Shown here in pieces: positions 6,237 to 13,613 of a stretch of DNA of 16,970 nt. The stretch covers positions 1 through 16,970 of the forward strand of contig WFYK01000153.1 of NCBI GenBank assembly GCA_015490105.1, given 5' to 3'. This DNA is from Aquificaceae bacterium (GTDB taxonomy: Bacteria; Aquificota; Aquificia; Aquificales; Aquificaceae). How positions within the stretch are numbered: position 1 is the stretch's first letter; every line of letters begins with the position of its first letter. Under the pieces are notes generated by a model that was given only the letters and a program-made list of their open reading frames with translations, ran no database searches and had not been told where the DNA came from. Both the position numbers and the translations under genes were made by a program.

Positions 6237-6872
6237 TTAGCCTATGTAGTCTTTCATAGCCTCGCAGGCCTTCATAGCCTTTTCGAAACGGGCGTTGATA
6301 ACCTCCCAGTTGAGATTTTTGAGAACCGCATCTACGTAGGGAGGTCTCTTGTTCTTGTAGTCAACGTAGTAGGCGTGCTCGTAAGTGTCGATAACAATTA
6401 TGGGAACGAAGCCGTGGAGGTTGTAAACGTTGTGAGCGTCCAGTCCGTTTATTACGAGTCTTCCGCTGAAGAGATCCAGACCCAAAACAGCCCAACCTCT
6501 GAAAGCTACAGCGGTGGCTTTCAGCTCCGCAACGCAGTTGTCCCAGCTACCGAAGTCTTCTTCGACCTTCTTTTTCAAGGCTTCAGAAGGTTCACCCTTT
6601 GATCCAAGGTGTCCGAAATATAGCTCGTGAAGGACTACACCCATGTAGTTGAAGGTCTCTTCAACTTTAAGCTCTCTGAACTCGGAATAGTTTTGGTTTG
6701 CCTTGTCCCTTGCGGAAAAGTTCTGATCCGCGAGCTTCTCTTGAATTTCGTTATACTTGGTGACGTAACCCTTGTAGTGAGCTTCGAAGTGGGGTTCTAT
6801 CTGTTCGTTGGAAATGCCGTCCAAGTTCTGAGGCTTAAGGTGATCTCTCGGCTGGAGCTTGTGAACTCCCAT
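6237..6872 (-). CDS. sodA: Iron/manganese superoxide dismutase
   Basis: A 211-residue cytoplasmic superoxide dismutase converting superoxide to hydrogen peroxide and oxygen. The metal ligands are all present: His28 (EPHFEAHYKGY), His82 (VVLHELYFG), Asp162 and His166 in DTYEHAYYVDY. Tyr164 stands where most family members have Trp. His147 in NGLDAHN occupies the area of the second-sphere Gln of Mn enzymes, as I recall for archaeal and Aquifex enzymes. The sequence closely resembles the iron-dependent Aquifex pyrophilus enzyme from memory, so Fe is the likelier metal, but metal choice is not safely read from sequence. An AAAGGAGGTG ribosome site sits five bases from the ATG, the strongest in the window. 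It has its own extended -10 promoter and a terminator, so it can be expressed apart from the upstream operon. The gene could be called sodB if iron is confirmed. Confidence 0.96.
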   Translation of the reverse strand: MGVHKLQPRDHLKPQNLDGISNEQIEPHFEAHYKGYVTKYNEIQEKLADQNFSARDKANQNYSEFRELKVEETFNYMGVVLHELYFGHLGSKGEPSEALKKKVEEDFGSWDNCVAELKATAVAFRGWAVLGLDLFSGRLVINGLDAHNVYNLHGFVPIIVIDTYEHAYYVDYKNKRPPYVDAVLKNLNWEVINARFEKAMKACEAMKDYIG

Positions 6873-6907
6873 GATCGCACCTCCTTTTTGTTGTCTTTTG
6901 CGCCTTG

Positions 6908-6916
6908 ATTATAACA
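6908..6916 (-). promoter_or_regulatory. Extended -10 promoter for superoxide dismutase
   Basis: On the minus strand TGTTATAAT is a perfect extended -10 (TGnTATAAT). The TAA stop codon of the ROK kinase lies inside TATAAT. The box ends 35 bases before the superoxide dismutase ATG, leaving a leader of about 28 bases that carries the strong ribosome site. No good -35 is visible 17 bases upstream. Confidence 0.6.
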
Positions 6917-7787
6917 TCCTGTTTTCTTCTTTTCTTATGACAGCCCTCAGGTAGAGGAGAGCACCCACCGCACCCGCAAATTCTTTCTCAACAGAAAAGC
7001 GCACCTTTAGAACGCTTGCGGGCAGGCTTTCTACCCTACTTTTGAGCTTCCCTTCTATATCGTATAAGAAATCCTTCATACCTTCTATAAGGCCTCCTCC
7101 GAGGACAAGTGTGTCAGGGTTTAAGATATGAACCGCGTTAGCAAGCCCTATGAGAAGATACTCCTTAAAGATTTTTATGGTCTCGAGAGCTCTTTCATCA
7201 CCCGATCGGGCTTTCCATATTATCTCAATATCTTTTGAAGCGGATCCACCGAGATCCCTATATATGTTCACGATCCCGTAGGAAGAGCAGTAAGCCTCCC
7301 AGCAACCTCGCCTCCCGCAACTGCAGGGCCTTCCTCCCTTCTCTATTATGTGGTGGCCAAGCTCCAAGGCACTGCCTCCCGCTCCTCTGAATACTTCCCC
7401 GTTTATAACAAGACCTGAACCGAGACCTGTTCCTAAAATAATCGCAAGAAGAACCTCAGATCCGCTGTTATGAAGTTTCCACTCACAGTAGCCTGCCATG
7501 TTAACGTCGTTATCAACGACTATCTTTGGAACTTTGAAGATCTCACGCGGATTTACTCCATCTAAGACAGGCAGGTTGGGAGACCGCGTTATAGTTCCGT
7601 CCTTAGAGATGAACCCCGCAACCGCAATACCAACCCCGGAGGGCTTGTCATCAAGTATTATCTCCTTAAGTCTTTCTAAGAGCTTTCTCTTGGAATTCTT
7701 GACATCTCCTATGAAAAATTTTTTCTTTTTTCCATCCTCATAAGCTACCTTTACGAAGGTCCCGCCTATATCTACACCCTTGATCAT
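6909..7787 (-). CDS. ROK-family sugar kinase, probable glucokinase
   Basis: A 292-residue kinase of the ROK family, which phosphorylates glucose or a related hexose or N-acetylhexosamine with ATP. Motifs in order are the phosphate-binding DIGGTFVKVA (6-15), the catalytic NDVN with Asp94, LGTGLGSGLVINGEVFRGAGG (118-138) and ELGHHIIEKGG (142-152). CSCGRRGCWE (155-164) supplies Cys155, 157 and 162, which with His145 form the structural zinc site, and LNPDTLVLGGGL (222-233) completes the set. Length fits the stand-alone enzyme; there is no helix-turn-helix, so it is not a repressor. Its ATG overlaps the stop of the Spy-like gene by one base (TGATG), so the two are translationally coupled. Substrate cannot be fixed from sequence; glucose is the default for this zinc-containing type. 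Confidence 0.9.
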   Translation of the reverse strand: MIKGVDIGGTFVKVAYEDGKKKKFFIGDVKNSKRKLLERLKEIILDDKPSGVGIAVAGFISKDGTITRSPNLPVLDGVNPREIFKVPKIVVDNDVNMAGYCEWKLHNSGSEVLLAIILGTGLGSGLVINGEVFRGAGGSALELGHHIIEKGGRPCSCGRRGCWEAYCSSYGIVNIYRDLGGSASKDIEIIWKARSGDERALETIKIFKEYLLIGLANAVHILNPDTLVLGGGLIEGMKDFLYDIEGKLKSRVESLPASVLKVRFSVEKEFAGAVGALLYLRAVIRKEENRML

Positions 7788-8200
7788 CAGCGGGTTATTT
7801 CAAATAAGCGAACCGTAAGTAAATCCTTTAGCTTTTCAAATTGTTCTTTTGAGAGGGTTTCCTTTAAGAATCTTATCTCCCTTGCGTTTTCTAAGGATAG
7901 CCTTAGCTTCAATAGTGCGATATCGGTCAATATCTCCTTTATCTCTTTTTCATCTCTTCCCTCGATCATAAGTAGCTTGGCACGCCTGCTGAGAAACTCT
8001 ACGAGCTTTACCCTTTCCTGAATTCTAGGCTCGGTTTTTGCCACAAAGTTTTCAATCTTTTCCTTTTGTTCTGGGGTTAAACCTAAGATCTCCGCGTGCT
8101 CTAAAACGAAGGGGCTTAAAAATATCCTTTCCACTAGGAAGGCTTCGGAACCTAAAGAAAAACCCAAACTCAACATCAGTGCGAAGAAAAACCTTCTCAT
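7787..8200 (-). CDS. Periplasmic Spy/CpxP-like protein (LTxxQ motifs)
   Basis: A 137-residue exported helical protein. The N-terminus RRFFFALMLSLGFSLGSEA is a signal peptide. The mature part is almost all helix and charged. It has two LTxxQ-like motifs: LTPEQ (41-45) and LSKEQ (116-120), the hallmark of the Spy/CpxP/CnrX group. Members act as periplasmic chaperones or metal/stress sensors. Between the motifs it forms the usual long hairpin (about 50-110). No cysteine or histidine-rich metal site is seen (a single His35), so a chaperone role fits better than metal sensing. The ATG comes five bases after the helicase stop, and its own stop overlaps the kinase start, placing it in the middle of the operon. 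Confidence 0.7.
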   Translation of the reverse strand: MRRFFFALMLSLGFSLGSEAFLVERIFLSPFVLEHAEILGLTPEQKEKIENFVAKTEPRIQERVKLVEFLSRRAKLLMIEGRDEKEIKEILTDIALLKLRLSLENAREIRFLKETLSKEQFEKLKDLLTVRLFEITR

Positions 8201-8205
8201 GGCTT

Positions 8206-10470
8206 CTATTTTAAGAGAAACATATCTACGAGCTCTCTTTTAGGAAGCCTTATGGCTTCGGGACCTATCTTCAGGGATGCGAAAGCTCTGAGTATGCGCT
8301 CATCAACGAGGAAACCCTTGCTGTTCTTCTGCAGAGTGTTCCAGACCTTTTTTGCCTCTTCCAAGCTCTTTTTAGGATCCTCTGATCTATACTCTGAGAG
8401 GATTTGTGCCATAGCTTCTATCGGATTTGGAATTTCACCTTTTATAAGTTCTATCAGATCCTCAACCGGGCTTCCCAAGGGCGGGGAACTCAACGAAAAT
8501 TCGTGAAGAAGCCTCCTTAAAAGATTAGCCCTTATATGACCTATGCCTTTTATGCCTCCTATGGGTGAAAATTCGTGAGATATTCCGAACTTTAGAGAAT
8601 GAGCTATCGTTATGAGTGTTCTGTCATCCCAAGCTATATCACCGAACTCCCTTATGCTGAGTAGGTTTCTTAAAAGGTGTAAGGCATCAGAACCCAGGTA
8701 GGAAAACTCTCCGGGAGGATTTTTAAGGTTAGGATACTTAAAGGTTAGACCTTCCACGTAAAAGATCAACTGATCCGTATTGTCCTTCAAACATAAATCC
8801 CCGCACGGGAGTAGTTTGTTCCTTACATAGTTCAGGTCAGCGGGAAACTCGGGAGACCTCCTTAAAAAGTCATATAAACTGTCGAAGCGTTTAGTAAACA
8901 GCAGAGGCCTTATAATCGCGGCGTGATCTGAGAGGATCGATCTACGTCTCAAGAACTCTTCATAGTTTACCGGTGATATGCCCGATCTGACGCACATTAG
9001 AGCTTTGTCGGAAAGCTTGAAGTTTTCCAGATATCCTCTTTCTTCGAGCCACTCTAAGACTTCTTCCAAAAGGACTTCGTCTACCTTTCCTCTAAGGGAA
9101 TAGGTCCTGTCGAGGAACCTCTTAAAGTTCGATCCTTCGTAAAGGACACCTATGAGCAAAAAGAGGCTGAGGACTCTTTTGACCTCTTCTTCACTTAGAT
9201 TTCCCTTGATCTGCTTTGCAAGGTAAGGCTCAAATTCCTCCTCGAGAACCACGCGCATGCTTGACCTCAGAGTCCCCTCCTTTGCTCCGAAGGGAAGTAT
9301 GTAAGAAAAGCCTTTGTCCTTTATGCCGAGCCTTCCCGCCCTCCCTTCCATTTGGAGGATGTCCAAAACATCAGGGAAGGTTTTAAATTCCCGCCTCAGC
9401 TTATCGTAAAAACCCCTCACGCTGACTATTACCACATCCGCAGGGAGGTTAACTCCGTAAGCTAAAGTCGAGGTAGCAACGAGGTTTTTCAGTTTCCCCT
9501 CTCTGAAAGCGTTTTCTATAGCCTCCCTTTCTTCCTTTGGAATGTCCGCATTGTGGAAAGCTATCTCAGGTTCACCCTCAGTTTGCTTTTCGAAAGGGAC
9601 CGTTTCGTTAAACACGGGGATCTTTTCTCTGTCCGCTATCTCAAGGAGCCTCCAGCCTATACTCTTTTTGTGAACGAAAAGAATGACTTGTTGATCCCTT
9701 TCCGTAAGTTCGTATAGAGCACTCAGAAGGCGGGAAGCCATACGGTCTTCCCTGTCTTCTAAGCTTTTATCGTAAGGAAATTTAGTCAGCGGTATGATCT
9801 TACGCTCTAAAGGGACAGGCCTCCAGCGGGATTCTATAAATAGATCCGCTTCTATCCATTTGGCCAACTCGTTAGCTCCGGGCATCGTAGCGGAAAGGCC
9901 CAGAATTTCTATTCCCCTTTCCCTTAAAAGGGCTATTATCTCTTCCACTACCCATCCTCTTGAGTTTACAAGGCTGTGGATTTCATCGATCACCACACCG
10001 CCGATTTCTTCTGTCCAAGGTGCTCTGTTTCTCAGCGCAAGAGATAGGTTCTCATAGGTAGAGACTACTATTTCGGATCTCACGCCTCTGATGACGTCGA
10101 ACAGATCTCCAGTTCGCACATCCACCTTTTTGCGAAAGAGTTTTCGTAGCTCTTTTGCCTTCTCGTATACGAGGGATTTTGTAGGTGCGCAGAAAACCTT
10201 CCTCCCTTCCTTTTCCTTTAGAAAGATATAGGCTGTCAGACTCTTCCCTGCTGAGGTTGGTGCGCAAACGAGAGCGGTTCCGCCCTTGTAGAATTTGAAA
10301 AACAGACTCTGAAGAGGGTTCAAAAGGGGATAAGGTATTGAGGAGGAGACTTCATTTGAGGGAACGAGATCCTCTTCTACAGGCTTCCCTGCGGGCCTTT
10401 TATAAACTACCTTTCCCGAAGGAGGGTTTAGGTTGAAGGAGGAGGTTTCCAAAAGTATAAGGTGATCCAT
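8206..10470 (-). CDS. Ski2/Hel308-like superfamily 2 DNA helicase
   Basis: A 754-residue ATP-dependent helicase. Motifs: Q-motif-like YPLLNPLQ (47-54), Walker A CAPTSAGKS (69-77), Ia APTKSLVYEK (95-104), TGD (120-122), II DEIH (162-165), III SAT (193-195), V VATSTLAYGVNLPA (331-344) and VI QMEGRAGRLG (373-382). The RecA pair is followed by a winged-helix-like segment around EVLEWLEERGYL (470-481). Near the C-terminus a helix-hairpin-helix, IGGIKGIGHIRANLLRRL (637-654), resembles the DNA-binding domain of Hel308 and PolQ helicases. This order fits Hel308-like enzymes acting on stalled forks. Bacterial members are rarer than archaeal ones. The start is two bases after the PyrK-like stop, so it is coupled. 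Residues 1-45 form an N-terminal extension I cannot assign. Helicase call firm; Hel308 subfamily likely. Confidence 0.9.
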   Translation of the reverse strand: MDHLILLETSSFNLNPPSGKVVYKRPAGKPVEEDLVPSNEVSSSIPYPLLNPLQSLFFKFYKGGTALVCAPTSAGKSLTAYIFLKEKEGRKVFCAPTKSLVYEKAKELRKLFRKKVDVRTGDLFDVIRGVRSEIVVSTYENLSLALRNRAPWTEEIGGVVIDEIHSLVNSRGWVVEEIIALLRERGIEILGLSATMPGANELAKWIEADLFIESRWRPVPLERKIIPLTKFPYDKSLEDREDRMASRLLSALYELTERDQQVILFVHKKSIGWRLLEIADREKIPVFNETVPFEKQTEGEPEIAFHNADIPKEEREAIENAFREGKLKNLVATSTLAYGVNLPADVVIVSVRGFYDKLRREFKTFPDVLDILQMEGRAGRLGIKDKGFSYILPFGAKEGTLRSSMRVVLEEEFEPYLAKQIKGNLSEEEVKRVLSLFLLIGVLYEGSNFKRFLDRTYSLRGKVDEVLLEEVLEWLEERGYLENFKLSDKALMCVRSGISPVNYEEFLRRRSILSDHAAIIRPLLFTKRFDSLYDFLRRSPEFPADLNYVRNKLLPCGDLCLKDNTDQLIFYVEGLTFKYPNLKNPPGEFSYLGSDALHLLRNLLSIREFGDIAWDDRTLITIAHSLKFGISHEFSPIGGIKGIGHIRANLLRRLLHEFSLSSPPLGSPVEDLIELIKGEIPNPIEAMAQILSEYRSEDPKKSLEEAKKVWNTLQKNSKGFLVDERILRAFASLKIGPEAIRLPKRELVDMFLLK

Positions 10471-10472
10471 GA

Positions 10473-11225
10473 TCAGGAAAAGACAACCTCTTCAGCGGGA
10501 AACACCGGCCCTTCCCAGCAGACGCGCTTGAACTTTCCTCCCGCGGTCTTAACCACACATCCCAAACAAACGCCCCACCCACAGGCCATCCTCTCTTCTA
10601 AAGAGAGGTAAGCTCTCAGGCCTCTCTTTAGAGCTTCGTTCTTTACCGCCCTGAGCATCCCTTTCGGTCCGCAAGCTGAAACCGTCCAGGATCCTTTTAA
10701 ATCTTTGAGGATGTCAGTAACAAGCCCTCGTCTTCCTTTGCTTCCGTCTTCGGTAAAAAGAACATAATCAAAACCTTCTTCCTTGAGCCATCCTTCCATA
10801 CCCAGCTGATCACTTCTTCTTGCTCCGTAGACAAAGAGGACCTCCTTCCCTAAGGATCGGAGTTCCTTTCCAAAGAGGGTAAGCCCCGCGAGGCCGACAC
10901 CCCCTCCTATGAGTAAGTGTTTTTCACCTTCATAAGAGAAAAGCCTCCTCCCTAAAGGCCCGAAGGCTCTGAGAGTGTCTCCCTTCCTCTTAGTAGATAG
11001 CAGTTTCGTTCCCCTTCCTATCACGTCGTAGAAGAAGAGAATTTCTCCATCTCTTACATCCGCTACCGCGAAAGCCCTTCTCCCCATAGGATCGTATGAG
11101 TTTGAAACCTCTATCATGAAAAACTGACCCGCTTTGGGGGGATCCTCTTCCCACTCTAAGGAGAGAAGCCAAAGCTTTCCCGATATGTGATCGTTTGCTT
11201 TTACTTTTAGGAGATAATCCTTCAT
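10473..11225 (-). CDS. pyrK: PyrK-like dihydroorotate dehydrogenase electron-transfer subunit
   Basis: A 250-residue FAD/[2Fe-2S] protein of the ferredoxin-NADP reductase superfamily. It has a beta-barrel with GRRAFAV (48-54, the RPFSI-like FAD motif) and IGRGTKLL (69-76), then the nucleotide domain with LIGGGVGLAG (105-114) and SACGPKGMLRAV (183-194). The C-terminal cluster cysteines are at 215, 220, 223 and 236 (ACGWGVCLGC...RVC), in the PyrK spacing. PyrK passes electrons from the class 1B dihydroorotate dehydrogenase PyrD to NAD in pyrimidine synthesis. No pyrD is in the window, so the partner must be elsewhere, or the protein serves another flavoprotein. It heads the operon; its start has no Shine-Dalgarno sequence and lies directly downstream of a promoter. 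Confidence 0.88.
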   Translation of the reverse strand: MKDYLLKVKANDHISGKLWLLSLEWEEDPPKAGQFFMIEVSNSYDPMGRRAFAVADVRDGEILFFYDVIGRGTKLLSTKRKGDTLRAFGPLGRRLFSYEGEKHLLIGGGVGLAGLTLFGKELRSLGKEVLFVYGARRSDQLGMEGWLKEEGFDYVLFTEDGSKGRRGLVTDILKDLKGSWTVSACGPKGMLRAVKNEALKRGLRAYLSLEERMACGWGVCLGCVVKTAGGKFKRVCWEGPVFPAEEVVFS

Positions 11226-11233
11226 AAGGGGAA

Positions 11234-11263
11234 ATTTTACCGTTCGGGCACTAAATTAATCAA
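11234..11263 (-). promoter_or_regulatory. Promoter of the pyrK-helicase operon
   Basis: On the minus strand TTGATT (-35, 11263-11258) is separated by 18 bases from TAAAAT (-10, 11239-11234). The -10 ends eight bases before the pyrK ATG, so transcription should start two or three bases before the start codon, giving a practically leaderless mRNA. The opposite strand of the same 50-base gap carries the ribosome site of the divergent glycosyltransferase (GGGGGAG). Confidence 0.55.
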
Positions 11264-11275
11264 AGGGGGAGAGAA

Positions 11276-12340
11276 ATGAAAATAGGAATACTTAGCAGAT
11301 GGAACGCTACCTGCGGTGTATCGCTTCATGCGGAGCTCATAGGAAGGGAGCTTATCAACAGAGGCTACTCAATTGAGGTTTTTGCTCCCAAACTTCAGAG
11401 TGCTAACCTCTGGTGGCATCACAAACTGATCCGCGAAGATGAAGACTTTGTCCGCAGGGTTTACACGGAGTTAACTCCTGACGGAAAGGAGGGAAGCTTC
11501 GATCTTGATGCGGTGGAAGGGACTGAGATCGACTTCCTTATCGTAGAATCCTATGAGAAAATGCCCTACAGGGGAGCGGAGAGGTTTGTAAGAAAACTTA
11601 AAGAGAGAGAAATCCCTGCGGTTGCGGTGATCCACGAAGGATCATACGAGGACATTAAATACGACTTGGACATTTTTGAAAAGGTTATCGTTTTCGACGA
11701 GCGCTATGTAAAGGAAGTAGTAAAGAACAGGGTATCCGAGGACAAGATCTTGGTTCTACCTTACCCTTGCCTTCCTCCGAAGGAAAGAAAGAGAGATTTT
11801 GCTCAGGACGGAAAAGTGAAGTTCTTTTCTTTCGGAAGACAACCTAAGGAAGAATACAAAGACTTCATAGAAGCTCTGGAAAAGCTTGCGAAGGAGTTTG
11901 ATATCCAGTATACGGTTGTTAGGGCCTCCGATCCCTTGGATGTAGAAAGGCCTTGGATGGTTCAAAGAAGCGGTGTCCTCGACCTTGAAGACATCTACGA
12001 ATACTTTATGAATTCTGACTTTCACTTGCTTCCTAAAGGAAAAACCAGAAGGGTCGTAGTTTCTTCCACCTTCTGCCAGACCGTAGGCAGTCTTGCGATC
12101 ACAGTATCACTGGACTCACGCTTCTTCGAAGCTGTTCCCAAAGGGGAGTATGCTCCGCTGATAACATACGAGAATTCCGAGGATCTCTACGTCAAGTTAA
12201 AGAAAGCCATAGAAGATGAGAGTTATCGTGAGAGGATAAGGGAAAATGCCAAAAGATATGCTCAGGAAAACAGCGTGGAGAAAATAACCGACAAGTTCGA
12301 GGCTCTAATCAATTCTGTTCTCGTAAAGGATGTCGAGTAG
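11276..12340 (+). CDS. GT-B glycosyltransferase with a non-canonical active-site region
   Basis: A 354-residue protein with the two-domain GT-B plan. The N-domain begins MKIGILSRWNATCGVSLHAELIGREL, the usual GT4-like nucleotide-fold start with a Gly loop. Alternating strands and helices follow to about 165, with DFLIVESYE, AVAVIHEGS and KVIVFDERYVKEVV. The C-domain begins near FFSFGRQPKEEYKDFIEAL (183-201), comparable to the FVGRL...KG region, and continues to a C-terminal helix. The EX7E catalytic motif typical of GT4 is not found: the corresponding stretch (about 249-290) reads SDFHLLPKGKTRRVVVSS... and lacks both glutamates. Substrate and acceptor are unknown. It has a good GGGGGAG ribosome site. 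The 3' end overlaps the convergent GH130 gene by 36 bases. The pairing hints at mannoside- or glucoside-type metabolism (inference). Confidence 0.75.
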   Translation: MKIGILSRWNATCGVSLHAELIGRELINRGYSIEVFAPKLQSANLWWHHKLIREDEDFVRRVYTELTPDGKEGSFDLDAVEGTEIDFLIVESYEKMPYRGAERFVRKLKEREIPAVAVIHEGSYEDIKYDLDIFEKVIVFDERYVKEVVKNRVSEDKILVLPYPCLPPKERKRDFAQDGKVKFFSFGRQPKEEYKDFIEALEKLAKEFDIQYTVVRASDPLDVERPWMVQRSGVLDLEDIYEYFMNSDFHLLPKGKTRRVVVSSTFCQTVGSLAITVSLDSRFFEAVPKGEYAPLITYENSEDLYVKLKKAIEDESYRERIRENAKRYAQENSVEKITDKFEALINSVLVKDVE

Positions 12341-13354
12341 GGTTTCGAGGTTGATTCTACCTATTCCAATGACAGAGTCCGCACCTCCGTAGGAAATGTA
12401 GAGATACCCCTCTTTTACATCCGCACCGCAGGGGAAAACCACGTAGGGTCTGTCTCCGTAAACCTCGTATATTTCCTTAGGTTCCATTATGTAAAAAGGT
12501 GTTACCGCGGTGAATATCCCTTCTTCGTTCATCAAAACCGCAAATACCCTGTAAACCCCCTTTTCTTTGTCTACTCCATGAATAAGGGTCAAAAACTCAT
12601 GGTTGATCTTAATAGGAGGTGTTGCCCAACCGAGCTTACTTTCAAACTCGTTCTCTTCAAGGACGGTAACGTTGTCTCCTATGATTACCTCCTCGAAATC
12701 TTCAAGTTCGAAGAAACCCTCCGGGATCTTGCAGACGCTTAGGTAAAACTTGTCGTTTAGCATGTGGATCCTGTGAAACAAAAGAGGCTCTTTAGCCTTT
12801 ACGATAAAGGCGTTTTTATCACCTATTACGAAACTCCTGAGTTCTTCCTGCATTCTGAAAACGGCTATCTTCTTCCACTCTCCGTCTTTAAAAATCGCGG
12901 TAACGGGGAGTGTCCTTTCGGTTTTACCTTGAGGGTTAAAGTAACTTACGGTTCTTCCACAGTATGTAGCGTAAAGGGTGCCCTCTATCTCGTAAACCCG
13001 CGGATCTTCCACACCCCAAAAGTCGTATTTGTTGGAAGGAATCAATATCAGCTTCGCTTCAAAGTCTCTTTTTTTCTTTTCAAGAAGGTCTTGGAAAGGG
13101 AGTTCAAACTCCACTACGGAGCTCGCGTAGGTGTAATACCCCAGAGTCACACGGGCGTAGATCTTAACGGTATCTCCGAATATCTTCATCGAAGGGTTGA
13201 AGGCCGTTATGGGCCTGTCTATGGGATGATCAGTTATCCTTATCTGAGAGGGGGTTATTACGTAGAGGCGCTCTACTATGTCCTTAGTTTCAAAGGTTCT
13301 TTTCCGCCTTATTTTGTAGCTTATCTCTTCCCAAAAGGATCTATCTACGATCAT
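12305..13354 (-). CDS. GH130-family glycoside phosphorylase or hydrolase
   Basis: A 349-residue five-bladed beta-propeller enzyme of family GH130, whose members mostly phosphorolyse beta-mannosides. Recognised motifs are AFNPSM (51-56), a conserved Arg in YARV (66-69), WGVEDPRV (113-120) which I take to carry the catalytic Asp, GDKNAFIV (178-185) and LLFHRI (191-196). LGWATPPIKI (241-250), LIHGV (257-261) and VVFPCGA...YLYISYGGADSVIGIG (305-332) complete the set. Soluble, no signal peptide, so it acts on cytoplasmic sugars. Whether it is a phosphorylase or hydrolase depends on phosphate-binding residues I cannot confirm by eye. It starts six bases after the NIL-domain gene stop, with a GGAG ribosome site. 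Its tail overlaps the glycosyltransferase on the other strand. Confidence 0.87.
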   Translation of the reverse strand: MIVDRSFWEEISYKIRRKRTFETKDIVERLYVITPSQIRITDHPIDRPITAFNPSMKIFGDTVKIYARVTLGYYTYASSVVEFELPFQDLLEKKKRDFEAKLILIPSNKYDFWGVEDPRVYEIEGTLYATYCGRTVSYFNPQGKTERTLPVTAIFKDGEWKKIAVFRMQEELRSFVIGDKNAFIVKAKEPLLFHRIHMLNDKFYLSVCKIPEGFFELEDFEEVIIGDNVTVLEENEFESKLGWATPPIKINHEFLTLIHGVDKEKGVYRVFAVLMNEEGIFTAVTPFYIMEPKEIYEVYGDRPYVVFPCGADVKEGYLYISYGGADSVIGIGRINLETLLDILYENRID

Positions 13355-13360
13355 TGAAAA

Positions 13361-13603
13361 TCACTCCATAAATATCTGGCCTTCTATAGGTTGAACGTCG
13401 ACACCTTTTTCTTGGATGAACTTTATAGCCCTTTCTATCTCTTCCGCATCACCGTCTATTTCCACCGTGAGTATTCCCGAATCCTGAGTTACCTTAGCGG
13501 TCCTTATGTTTACGATCACGTTGAAGCTTTTACACACCGAACACAGTATGGGTTCCTTGACCAAGTCTTCGGGGTATATGAGTTGGAGCCGAACCATATT
13601 CAT
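13361..13603 (-). CDS. NIL-domain protein with a CxxC pair
   Basis: An 80-residue protein made of a single NIL-type domain (ferredoxin-like ACT-related fold): a strand VRLQLIYPEDLVKEPIL, helix SFNVIVNIRTAKV, strand ILTVEIDGDAEEIERAIKFIQEKGVDVQPI. In larger proteins NIL domains sit at the end of methionine ABC transporter ATPases and of some ferredoxins, where they bind a ligand or metal. Here it stands alone. Cys21 and Cys24 (CSVC) at the end of the first helix region could bind a metal or cluster. It follows hisD by 11 bases. There is no clear ribosome site; a TATAAT box overlaps the hisD stop codon 10 bases ahead of the ATG. A second ATG two codons later is possible. The ligand is unknown. 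Confidence 0.8.
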   Translation of the reverse strand: MNMVRLQLIYPEDLVKEPILCSVCKSFNVIVNIRTAKVTQDSGILTVEIDGDAEEIERAIKFIQEKGVDVQPIEGQIFME

Positions 13604-13613
13604 GGTCTTTTAG

